Of a stretch of DNA of 59,874 nt, positions 1 through 8,377 are shown one piece after another. The notes under the pieces are model-generated. The model was not told the origin of the DNA and did not search any database. It worked only from the letters and a program-made list of their open reading frames with translations. The DNA is from Planctomycetota bacterium (GTDB lineage: Bacteria > Planctomycetota > Phycisphaerae > Sedimentisphaerales > Anaerobacaceae). The stretch is from assembly GCA_019456195.1 (NCBI GenBank), contig VRUK01000021.1, positions 1-59,874 on the forward strand, written 5' to 3'. The first letter of the stretch is position 1, and every line of letters starts with the position of its first letter. A program made the translations under genes and the position numbers.

Positions 1-2
1 TG

Positions 3-2912
3 GAGCTAATCCGGATAAACGAGTTCATGGCCGTGAACGATAATGGCCTTGATGACGAGGACCGGGATGAATCAGACTGGATCGAGATATACAATGCCGG
101 AATGAACCCGGTCAACCTGGAAGGGTGGTATCTGACGGATGACGTCAACAACCTGACGCAGTGGGCATTTCCGGAGGTAATACTCGATCCCGATGCTTAC
201 TTGATTGTCTTTGCCTCGGGAAAAAATCGCAGAGATCCTCTTGGGGTGTTGCACGCTAATTTTAGACTGAACGGCAGTGGCGAGTATTTGGGATTAGTTC
301 GTCAGGATGGCGAAACCGTGGCCTGGGAGTTCTTTCCGGAGTATCCGAAACAGGCCCCCGATATTTCTTATGGCCCAGTCAGCAGTACCGTGGAAAAAAT
401 AATCCTAATGTCCGGGGCGCCGGCCAAGGCCCTGGTGCCCGGTAACGATGCCCTGGAGCCTGACTTACAACGTTCGGAGATGCAGCGTCCCTGGACGCAA
501 GAAGATTTAGATGATTTGACCTGGCAGACGGGTACCACCGGTGTCGGCTATGATTACCCGGGACTGATTGGCCTGGATGTCTCGGCGATGCGCAATGTTA
601 ACGAAACAGTGTATATCCGCGTGCCTTTCGTGGTGGAGAATCCCTCGGAGATCCAAGCCCTAACTTTACGCATGCGTTTTGACGATGGGATGATTGCCTA
701 TATCAATGGACAGGAGGTGGCACGTGACAATGTACCCGCTGCGGGCACAGAGACATGGAACTCCGTAGCATTAGTTAGCCGACTCGACAACATCGCTGTT
801 AATCCGGTTGATTTTGCTATTCCGCAATTCGATTTTCTCCATGTTGGGGCTAATCTACTGGCCGTACAGGGGCTGAACCATCGGGTCGGTAGTTCGGATC
901 TGCTGATTGTTCCAGAGTTGCTGGCCACACTTGTTACAGTGGATGGGTCGTCACATCAGTATTTCCCGACACCGACACCTGGCAAGTCGAACAACGAGGG
1001 TGTTGATATTTTGGGGCCAATCATTTCCGATACGGACCATTATCCGCTCATACCCACTGAAAATGAGGACCTTCAGATCGTAGCCCGGATCCAGCCGTCT
1101 TTCGATCCGATTGATGACGTCAAGTTGTTCTATCGCGCTATGTTTAATCGCGAAGTAAGCATACCGTTATTTGATGATGGTACGGGCGGCGATAGAGAAG
1201 GTGGGGACGGGCTTTACACTGTGCGAATCCCGGCTTACAGGTTCAAAGCAGGTGAGATGGTCCGCTGGTTCATTACGGCCACAGATACTGCCGGACGCAG
1301 ATCACGGTTCCCAGCCTATATCGATGAGCTAAATTCTCCTCAGTATTTCGGGACAATAGTAGAGGATCCGAACCTGACTAATCCGTTACCGGTACTGCAT
1401 TGGTTTATCCGAACGCCGAACGCCGCGAACTCCGATGCCGGAACCCGCTGCGCTCTCTTTTATGATGGGGAGTTCTACGACAATGTAGGGATCAATATTC
1501 ACGGCCAATCCAGTCGCGGATTTCCGAAAAAGAGCTATGATATCGATTTTCATCCCGGTTTTAACTTCAAGTGGGCGCCGGGCCAGCCACGTGCCGATGA
1601 TATAAACCTAATGACAACCTATCCGGATAAGGCACAGATGCGTAATATGCTGGCCTATGAGATATATCGGGATGCGGGGTGTCCCTACCACTGGGTTTTT
1701 CCGGTACGAGTCCAACAAAACGGGACCTTTTGGGGCACAGCTCACGTGATGGAGAACGGTGATGAAGATTGGCTGATTCGGATGGGCTTGAATGCCGATG
1801 GAGCTCTTTACAAGATGTACAACAGATTTGATAGTGCCAGTAGCGCCAATAGTGGTGCCGAAAAGAAGACACGAAAATATGAAAACAACGCGGATTTGGT
1901 GGACCTCTACAACGGTGTTCGCCTGACGGGTGAAAGACGTCGTCGATATCTCTATGACAATGTGGATGTTGCTCAGGTTGTCAACTTTCTGGCTGCACGC
2001 GCAATCACAGGAGATACCGACTGCTGTCACAAAAACTACTACTTTTATCGTGATACAGGCATCAGTAATGAATGGCAGATGTGGCCATGGGATGTGGATT
2101 TGAGCTTTGGACGAGTATGGAATTCATCGGAGACTTACTGGAACGAAAATCTTGTTCCAAATACGGGTCTGTTTGTCGGCAACAATAACAGTGTGCCACA
2201 AGCCATTTTTAGCACTCCGGAAATGAGGCAAATGTATTTACGCCGGATACGAACACTTATGGATGATTTTCTCAAGGCACCAGATACGCCGGAGGAGGAA
2301 CAGTATTTTGAACCGTTTATTGATATGTTGGCAGATATTATTGCTCCGGATGCTGCTTTAGACGCTGACAAGTGGGGCTCACATGCCTGGGGTAATGGTT
2401 CGACTGGTTCTTGCTGTCCTCAATCGTTGCAGGAAGCCGTAGATGAACTGAAATACTCCTATCTGCCGGAGCGCCGTCGCCAACTATTCAACGGCCTGTC
2501 ATCCGGGGCCAATGAAATACCTGATATTCAACCGGCCGGTACGGTTATCGATTTCGGTACGATTGATACAAGTCCTGCCAGTGGTAACCTTGATGAGCAG
2601 TATGTACAACTACGTAATCCCAATAATTTTGCTGTAGATATTACCGGCTGGACACTCAGTATTGGGCCAGAGCCCGGCAAACATCTGTTTACTTTCAATG
2701 GCGGAACGGTCATTCCTTCAAATGGAACTCTTCACGTTGCCGCCGACCGGGTGGCTCTTCGTTCTTGGAATGCATCTATCAGAGGCGGTCCAATATTGTT
2801 TATTGTTGGTGATTTCAGTGGCCGCCTTGCAGCTAAAGATGAAATCCTTCTTTTGACCGACCGTCAGCAAGAGGTAGTAAATTTTATTATAACACAAGCC
2901 GACAGACGATAA
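3..2912 (+). CDS. CotH kinase-family surface protein with lamin-tail domains, 5' partial
   Basis: The frame is open to the left edge and the residues before the first internal ATG (position 27) read IRINEF, the usual opening of a lamin-tail domain (LTD), so the true start lies upstream. Counting from that ATG: LTD at about 1-95 (SDWIEIYN, LEGWYLTDD), a linker/beta region at about 130-440, a CotH-like kinase domain at about 455-820 (INIHGQSSRGFPKKSY; a WPWDVDLSFG acidic motif at 686-695), and a second LTD-like domain at about 840-955. CotH proteins are atypical protein kinases known from spore coats; LTD/CotH fusions are common in planctomycete secreted proteins and do not imply sporulation. 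No C-terminal anchor is visible. Extracellular location is inferred because the signal peptide would lie outside the window. It faces the sulfatase gene downstream. Substrate unknown. Confidence 0.85.
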   Translation, partial: ELIRINEFMAVNDNGLDDEDRDESDWIEIYNAGMNPVNLEGWYLTDDVNNLTQWAFPEVILDPDAYLIVFASGKNRRDPLGVLHANFRLNGSGEYLGLVRQDGETVAWEFFPEYPKQAPDISYGPVSSTVEKIILMSGAPAKALVPGNDALEPDLQRSEMQRPWTQEDLDDLTWQTGTTGVGYDYPGLIGLDVSAMRNVNETVYIRVPFVVENPSEIQALTLRMRFDDGMIAYINGQEVARDNVPAAGTETWNSVALVSRLDNIAVNPVDFAIPQFDFLHVGANLLAVQGLNHRVGSSDLLIVPELLATLVTVDGSSHQYFPTPTPGKSNNEGVDILGPIISDTDHYPLIPTENEDLQIVARIQPSFDPIDDVKLFYRAMFNREVSIPLFDDGTGGDREGGDGLYTVRIPAYRFKAGEMVRWFITATDTAGRRSRFPAYIDELNSPQYFGTIVEDPNLTNPLPVLHWFIRTPNAANSDAGTRCALFYDGEFYDNVGINIHGQSSRGFPKKSYDIDFHPGFNFKWAPGQPRADDINLMTTYPDKAQMRNMLAYEIYRDAGCPYHWVFPVRVQQNGTFWGTAHVMENGDEDWLIRMGLNADGALYKMYNRFDSASSANSGAEKKTRKYENNADLVDLYNGVRLTGERRRRYLYDNVDVAQVVNFLAARAITGDTDCCHKNYYFYRDTGISNEWQMWPWDVDLSFGRVWNSSETYWNENLVPNTGLFVGNNNSVPQAIFSTPEMRQMYLRRIRTLMDDFLKAPDTPEEEQYFEPFIDMLADIIAPDAALDADKWGSHAWGNGSTGSCCPQSLQEAVDELKYSYLPERRRQLFNGLSSGANEIPDIQPAGTVIDFGTIDTSPASGNLDEQYVQLRNPNNFAVDITGWTLSIGPEPGKHLFTFNGGTVIPSNGTLHVAADRVALRSWNASIRGGPILFIVGDFSGRLAAKDEILLLTDRQQEVVNFIITQADRR

Positions 2913-3075
2913 CTGCGAATGCGAAGTAGAAATAAACCTGCACAGGTCACGTATTACGCGGGCTGTATAAGAAAAGAATGACAGCCAACATCAAATCTGT
3001 ACAAAACCTGATAATCTCTCATTCAAATATTATTTAAATTTTCACACCTGATAAATATTAAGTAATTGCCAACTT

Positions 3076-4614
3076 TCAAACCGGTGTGCCAATATTGTCT
3101 TTATATTTTTTACGCAGCAGTTTCAACTCTGCCTTTAACTTTTTGATAAGACTTGAGTTTGCCGGTTTGTTATAGATATTTTTCATTTCCTTCGGGTCTT
3201 TTTTCAGGTCGTACAGTTCCCATTCGTCGATGTCGTTGTAAAAGTGTATCAGTTTGTACCGTTTGGTACGTATGCCGTAATGCCGTTTTACACTATGCAC
3301 TGCCGGATATTCGTGGTAGTGGTAGTACATTGATTTTCGCCAATCTCCGGGTGTTTTGCCCTGTAGGATTTTGCGAATCGAACGTCCCTGCATATCCGGT
3401 GGCGTTGGAACACCGGCGAAGTCCAAAAACGTTGCGCCGAAATCAAGATTCAATACTATATCATTTTTGATAGAGCCGGCTTTTACCTCCTGCGGGTAAC
3501 GGACAAGTAACGGCATACGCAGTGATTCCTCGTACATAAATCTCTTATCGAACCAGCCGTGGTCGCCTAAGTAAAAGCCCTGGTCGGAAGTGTAAAAAAC
3601 TACGGTATTTTTTGTCAGACCGGTCTCATCGAGATAATCCAATACCCGGCCGACATTCTCATCGACAGAGGCGATACACCGCAGGTAGTCTTTGATATAT
3701 CTCTGGTATTTCCAGCGGACCAGGTCTTTGCCCTTGAGATTTGCTTTGCGGAATGCTTCATTTTTCGGGTTGTATGCAGCATCCCAAAGCTCCTTCTGCT
3801 CGGCTGTAAGGTTCCTCGGGTGGACGAGTTTCAGGTCTCTCTCGGTCATCGTTTTTTCGATGCTCATATCCTGTTCCTTGGCGGCCCTTCCTCGGTTGGA
3901 GTAGTCATCGAACAAATTTTCCGGCTCAGGAATCTTAACATCATCGTACATTGTCAGATATTTGGGACCCGGCTCCCATTCCCGGTGCGGAGCTTTATGT
4001 TGGTACATCAGGCAGAATGGTTTTTCTCCGTTGCGTTCTTTGAGCCATTTGAGGGCGTGGTCGGTAATAATATCAGTGGTGTAACCGGTATATTTTCTTT
4101 TCTGTCCCATCTCTTTCATATCGGGATTATAGTATTTGCCCTGTCCGGGCAGGACATTCCAGTAATCAAAACCGGTCGGATCGGTTTTGAGGTGCCATTT
4201 ACCTATCATGGCCGTTTCGTAACCAACATTTTGGAGTAGTTTTGGGAAGGTCTGCTGGCTGGGGTCAAACTTTTGTCTATTGTCGATGACTCCGTTGATG
4301 TGACTGTATTTGCCGGTAAGTATTACAGCGCGGCAGGGGGCACAGATTGAATTAGTGCAGAAACTATTGTTAAATAGCATGCCTTCTTTAGCAATTCGGT
4401 CGAGGTTTGGTGTTTTATTGATTTTACTTCCATAGCAGCTCATCGCATGTGAGGCGTGGTCGTCCGTCATTATAAATATTATGTTTGGCTGTTTTTTAAC
4501 AGTCCCTGCTGTTTTACCAATGCTCTCACAGCCCGGCAGTATCGATAGCGCTGACGCTGAACCCGCCATAAAGCCGAGTGTTTTGAGAAATTCTCTTCTT
4601 GTTTGTTTTTTCAT
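3076..4614 (-). CDS. Sulfatase (type I, formylglycine-dependent), lipoprotein
   Basis: Hydrolyses sulfate esters, probably on a polysaccharide, outside the cytoplasm. I start it at the ATG at 4614 (AAAGGA six bases upstream) rather than the earlier in-frame ATG at 4656, giving 512 residues. The N-terminus has a twin-arginine-like stretch ([10 protein letters not shown]) and a lipobox ending in PGC. The formylglycine motif is C-A-P-C-R (Cys 91), the metal-binding pair is in IMTDDHASH, and GKWHL and [13 protein letters not shown] are further active-site signatures. The C-terminus has the usual [11 protein letters not shown] tail. Family knowledge: such S1 sulfatases need an FGE or anSME maturase, not present here. 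The layout recalls iduronate/N-acetylglucosamine-6-sulfatase relatives, but the substrate cannot be fixed from sequence. A second sulfatase lies 110 bases upstream on the same strand, so the pair may be cotranscribed. Confidence 0.93.
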   Translation of the reverse strand: MKKQTRREFLKTLGFMAGSASALSILPGCESIGKTAGTVKKQPNIIFIMTDDHASHAMSCYGSKINKTPNLDRIAKEGMLFNNSFCTNSICAPCRAVILTGKYSHINGVIDNRQKFDPSQQTFPKLLQNVGYETAMIGKWHLKTDPTGFDYWNVLPGQGKYYNPDMKEMGQKRKYTGYTTDIITDHALKWLKERNGEKPFCLMYQHKAPHREWEPGPKYLTMYDDVKIPEPENLFDDYSNRGRAAKEQDMSIEKTMTERDLKLVHPRNLTAEQKELWDAAYNPKNEAFRKANLKGKDLVRWKYQRYIKDYLRCIASVDENVGRVLDYLDETGLTKNTVVFYTSDQGFYLGDHGWFDKRFMYEESLRMPLLVRYPQEVKAGSIKNDIVLNLDFGATFLDFAGVPTPPDMQGRSIRKILQGKTPGDWRKSMYYHYHEYPAVHSVKRHYGIRTKRYKLIHFYNDIDEWELYDLKKDPKEMKNIYNKPANSSLIKKLKAELKLLRKKYKDNIGTPV

Positions 4615-4724
4615 ATTGGTTCCTTTCGCACATTTTTGTATGGACTGTTTAATCATACAAAAAATCCTGAAATTGTGACAACATTTTTAGTTTTGCCGGT
4701 ATCACTTTTAAATATTTGTAATTG

Positions 4725-6131
4725 TTATTTATAATCTTTTCTCGCAAGACTGTTCTGGCATGATTTACGCCACTTGAACAACATTGATTTCATTGATTGC
4801 ATAATCTGAGGTTTTTCTGCTGCTAAATCTTTTGTTTCGCCGGGGTCTTCGAGCAGGTCGAATAGCTTGTAGGTTTTGCCCTTATTGCTGCTGTATATTT
4901 TGAAACGGTTGTCCGTCAGTGAAATCTGGCTGCCGGATTCGAATCCTATTGGCATCGGGCGCCTTTGCATTTTACCGTTAATCAACGGCAGAAGGCTTAC
5001 GCCGTCAATAGGGTCAGGCTGGCCTTTCATCTTGAATCCGAGTATGTCCATAACTGTTGGGAAATAGTCGGAGGTTGAGCATGGAATATCGGTTACCTGT
5101 CCGGCTTTGGTGCTGGCCGGCCACTCGAGCAGGCCCGGTACTCTCACGCCGCCTTCGAGCAAACTGCGCTTGCGTCCTCGGAATGGCCCGGCTGAGCCGC
5201 GAGTTCGGCCGTGTTTGCCGTCTTTTCCTTCAGGGCCGTTGTCGCTGCAAAACCAAAACATTGTGTTATCAGCTATTCCAAGCTCTCTCAATTGAGTGCG
5301 AAGCCGGCCAATTTGTTCATCCAGAGCAGTAATACATCCGTAGTAGTGCTGCTCATCTTCGCTGTATTGTGAATATATCTTTCTGTATTTTGGACCTGTC
5401 ACAACCGGTAGGTGTGGTGTATGAAACCAGATAACTGTGAAGAAAGGCTTACTTTTGTCCGCGGCATTTTGGATAAATGGAACAGCACGATCCATTATGA
5501 CCCGGCAGTCATCGCCCTGGAGATTCTCGGTTACTTTTGTACCATCTTGTCTCCAATAGTAGGTTCCATAAGGCTCGTTTGCATCCGGCTTTTTCATTGG
5601 ATTCCACGTGGGAACTTTTGCTTCTGTAGAAAAGCATACGTCGAATCCATTCTTCCATGGTGGTGAGTAGTGCCTGGCACCTTTCGGGCCGCCACGGTTG
5701 GAATCCTTTTCTTTTGTAGTAAGTGTTCCAAGGTGCCATTTGCCGAAATGGCCTGTTGTGTATCCTTGTGTTTTCAAAGCTTCGGCTAAGGTAATTTCCT
5801 CTTTGCGTATATGTCCGGTGTTTGCAAAAAATATTCCGTATCGATATGGATGCCGACCGGTAAGGCAGCTTCCGCGGGTAGGTGAGCATACCGGTGCACC
5901 GGAATAAAAACGCGTAAATCGCATTCCGGCTTTGGCCATTACATCCAGATTGTGGGTTTTGATAATCTTATTGCCGTTGAATCCCGTGTCACCCCAGCCC
6001 ATGTCATCCGCCATGCACAGGATAATGTTAGGCTTTTCTGTCTTGTTGGTTTTTGAAAAGAGAGCCTGGGGTAAAGTCAAAGCTAAGGCACCTGATGCAA
6101 CAGAACGAATGAAGTCTCTTCTGTTAACCAT
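4725..6131 (-). CDS. Sulfatase (type I, arylsulfatase A-like)
   Basis: A 468-residue secreted sulfatase. It begins with a Tat-type signal (NRRDFIRS followed by a hydrophobic stretch ending near QALFS) and has the canonical formylglycine motif C-S-P-T-R (Cys 82). The ADDMGWGD metal site, FGKWHLG and FCSDNGPEG signatures follow in the order expected of S1-family enzymes, with a DLLEDPGETKDL tail typical of their C-terminal subdomain. No lipobox is seen, so a soluble periplasmic or secreted product is likely. GAGAGG lies nine bases before the ATG. It precedes the other sulfatase of this pair in the direction of transcription; two different active-site contexts side by side suggest attack on a multiply sulfated glycan (inference). 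Substrate specificity is not decidable by eye. Confidence 0.94.
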   Translation of the reverse strand: MVNRRDFIRSVASGALALTLPQALFSKTNKTEKPNIILCMADDMGWGDTGFNGNKIIKTHNLDVMAKAGMRFTRFYSGAPVCSPTRGSCLTGRHPYRYGIFFANTGHIRKEEITLAEALKTQGYTTGHFGKWHLGTLTTKEKDSNRGGPKGARHYSPPWKNGFDVCFSTEAKVPTWNPMKKPDANEPYGTYYWRQDGTKVTENLQGDDCRVIMDRAVPFIQNAADKSKPFFTVIWFHTPHLPVVTGPKYRKIYSQYSEDEQHYYGCITALDEQIGRLRTQLRELGIADNTMFWFCSDNGPEGKDGKHGRTRGSAGPFRGRKRSLLEGGVRVPGLLEWPASTKAGQVTDIPCSTSDYFPTVMDILGFKMKGQPDPIDGVSLLPLINGKMQRRPMPIGFESGSQISLTDNRFKIYSSNKGKTYKLFDLLEDPGETKDLAAEKPQIMQSMKSMLFKWRKSCQNSLARKDYK

Positions 6132-6253
6132 TTTACTTGCCCTCTCAAGCCAAATTCGGTTTTAATGTCAATACCTTGAAACTATACCATAAATCGGATT
6201 TATGAATTATAATAAAAAAAGTGAATGACTTTGTCCAATGATTAGTATTTCTG

Positions 6254-6280
6254 TTGAAAACTACGCAGTGCTGGTATAAT
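6254..6280 (+). promoter_or_regulatory. Candidate promoter for the permease-EIIA gene
   Basis: TTGAAA (6254-6259) and a perfect TATAAT (6275-6280) lie 86 bases before the GTG start. The spacer is only 15 bases, shorter than ideal, so this is a tentative sigma-70-type call; the TATAAT is the strongest part. Confidence 0.35.
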
Positions 6281-6365
6281 AGCAGAAAAGAGCATGAGTA
6301 ACTTATGCCCTTATAATTTATGTAGTGTTGATATAAGATATGAACAGTAACAGGGATGTTTTAAG

Positions 6366-8240
6366 GTGATAAAGCTCAGTAAACAGCTTGGTGGTCTTGA
6401 TGTATTTGCCATAGCGGCCGGGGCAATGATAAGCTCGGGTTTGTTTATTTTGCCTGCGTTGGCTTATGCAAAGGCGGGCCCTGCGGTAATCTTATCCTAT
6501 CTTTTCGCATCAATTATGATAATTCCCAGTCTTCTCAGCAAAGCCGAACTTTCCACGGCAATGCCGAGAGCGGGGGGGACGTATTTTTTTGTTGAACGGA
6601 GTTTAGGCCCGATCTGGGGGGTGTTCAGCGGTTTGGCGGGCTGGTTTTCGTTAGCCCTGAAGAGCGCTTTTGCTGTTGTCGGAATGGCTGTTCTCATTGA
6701 GATTGTTCTGCAAATGGTATTTCCCACACAATTTGAGGCTTGGCACCTCAAAGCGATAGCGGCCTTTTGCTGTGTCGGCTTTACCGTACTTAATATTGTA
6801 AGCGTCAAACTTACAAGCAGATTTCAAGTTTTGCTTGTTGGAATATTACTGACGATACTGGCCTTTTTTGTACTTTTTGGCGCCGGGTCAGTTGAAGCTG
6901 TTAGATTCAAGGGGTTTCTGGAAAAAGGCTGGTCGGCAGTGTTTGCAACTGCGGGTCTGGTTTTTATAAGCTTTGGCGGTCTGACTAAAGTTGCCAGTAT
7001 TGCCGAGGAAGTCAAACATCCCGGCAGGAACATTCCTTTCGGAATGGTCATGGCCTGGTTTGTGGTAACAGTATTTTACATAAGTGTAATCATAATTATG
7101 GTCGGTGTTGTGGATGGTGATGAGCTGGCCGGTAACTATGCGCCGATATCCCTGACAGCCAGTAAATTTATGGGTCTGCCGGGTTTTGTAATTTTGGGTC
7201 TCGCTGCTGTGGCCGCTTTTGTGACCACTGCAAACGGAGGTATCTTTGCCGCGTCTCGGTCGCCTATGGCTATGAGCAGGGACCAATTGCTTCCGCCGCT
7301 TTTGTCGCGCGTAAGCGTAAGATTCAAGACACCACATATCAGCATACTGCTCACGGGCGGATTTATGGTTATAGCGATTGTTTTTCTCGAACTTGAAGTA
7401 TTGGTGAAAACCGCCTCGACCTTAATGTTAATACTTTTCATTTTAGTCAACGCCAGTGTGATTATAATGCGCGAGAGCAAAATACAAAGCTATCGGCCGA
7501 GGTTCAAATCACCATTATATCCCTATATTCACATTGCCGCCATCGTTGCTTATAGTGCCTTAATAATAGATATGGGAAGCGTGCCGTTACTGATTACCGC
7601 CGGTTTTATCGGTTTGAGCGCCGCCTGGTATTGGCTTTATGTTTGCAGACGGGTCAGCAGGGCCTCTGCGGTTATGCACGTGGTAGAGCGGGTTACCGAC
7701 AGAGAGCTTAAAACCGTTACACTCGAGGACGAGCTTCGGGATATTCTGCTCGAAAGAGACGAGATAATCGAGGACAGATTCGATGAGCTTATAAGAGGAT
7801 GTGAAGTCCTGGATATTCAGGGCAAGAAAAAAGCTGAAACAATCTTTCGGCAGGTTTCGGCCATTTTGGCCAAGAGGCTGGAGACAGACGAGTACGTACT
7901 TTTCGAGAAGTTTATACATCGTGAAGCAGAGGGCGGTACGGTAGTTCAGCCGGGCTTTGCTATACCACATATAGTTGTGGAAGGTGAAAATAAATTTGAT
8001 ATTCTGCTTGTCCGTGCTCGTGATGGCATTCTTTTTTCTCATGCTTCAGATCCGGTCAAGATAATGTTCGTTCTGGCGGGCAGTAAAGACGAGCGTAATT
8101 ATCACCTCAGAGCCCTGATGGCCATAGCTCAGATTGCCCAGGAAAAGCGGTTTGAGCAGCAATGGTTAGCAGCAAGAGACACTCAGGGATTAAGGAACTT
8201 GATACTTCTATCTACACGAAAAAGAGACGCGAAATCATAA
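6366..8240 (+). CDS. APC-family permease fused to a PTS EIIA-like domain
   Basis: A 624-residue two-part protein. Residues 1-430 form an APC-superfamily amino-acid permease of about 12 hydrophobic helices, with the family's first-helix glycine motif (AGAMISSGLF) and PRAGGTYFF. Residues about 445-620 are soluble and resemble PTS fructose/nitrogen-type EIIA: the stretch GGTVVQPGFAIPH places His 535 where the phospho-accepting histidine of EIIA(2) domains sits. Starts at GTG with AGGGA nine bases upstream. Transport of an amino acid or related cation across the inner membrane is likely; regulation of the permease by phosphorylation or by sensing through the C-terminal domain is inference. No other PTS gene is nearby, so the phospho-donor, if any, is encoded elsewhere. 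UspA-fused APC proteins are a familiar alternative, but the AIPH motif favours EIIA. Confidence 0.85.
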   Translation: MIKLSKQLGGLDVFAIAAGAMISSGLFILPALAYAKAGPAVILSYLFASIMIIPSLLSKAELSTAMPRAGGTYFFVERSLGPIWGVFSGLAGWFSLALKSAFAVVGMAVLIEIVLQMVFPTQFEAWHLKAIAAFCCVGFTVLNIVSVKLTSRFQVLLVGILLTILAFFVLFGAGSVEAVRFKGFLEKGWSAVFATAGLVFISFGGLTKVASIAEEVKHPGRNIPFGMVMAWFVVTVFYISVIIIMVGVVDGDELAGNYAPISLTASKFMGLPGFVILGLAAVAAFVTTANGGIFAASRSPMAMSRDQLLPPLLSRVSVRFKTPHISILLTGGFMVIAIVFLELEVLVKTASTLMLILFILVNASVIIMRESKIQSYRPRFKSPLYPYIHIAAIVAYSALIIDMGSVPLLITAGFIGLSAAWYWLYVCRRVSRASAVMHVVERVTDRELKTVTLEDELRDILLERDEIIEDRFDELIRGCEVLDIQGKKKAETIFRQVSAILAKRLETDEYVLFEKFIHREAEGGTVVQPGFAIPHIVVEGENKFDILLVRARDGILFSHASDPVKIMFVLAGSKDERNYHLRALMAIAQIAQEKRFEQQWLAARDTQGLRNLILLSTRKRDAKS

Positions 8241-8316
8241 ATTTTTATATTCGCATTTAGACATGTTCTGAAAGATGGTGAATGATCAGCGGTTGAAGTT
8301 TATATTGATAGTAAAT

Positions 8317-8350
8317 AAAAAGGGGCTTATATCAATTTGGTATAAGCCCC
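8317..8350 (-). terminator. Rho-independent terminator of the LamG gene
   Basis: A perfect 10-bp stem (8322-8331 with 8341-8350, GGGGCTTATA and its complement) with a 9-base loop. Read on the reverse strand it is followed by five T residues (8317-8321). It lies 27 bases past the stop of the reverse-strand LamG gene. The forward strand has no T-run after it, so it serves the reverse-strand gene. Confidence 0.85.
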
Positions 8351-8377
8351 ATACGAATCTGTCATATCAATTCCGAT

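Noticed and set aside
2961..2986. GGCTGT/ACAGCC inverted repeat between the CotH gene and the first sulfatase
   Set aside because: Six-bp stem with a 14-base loop and no T-run on either strand; too weak to call a terminator.
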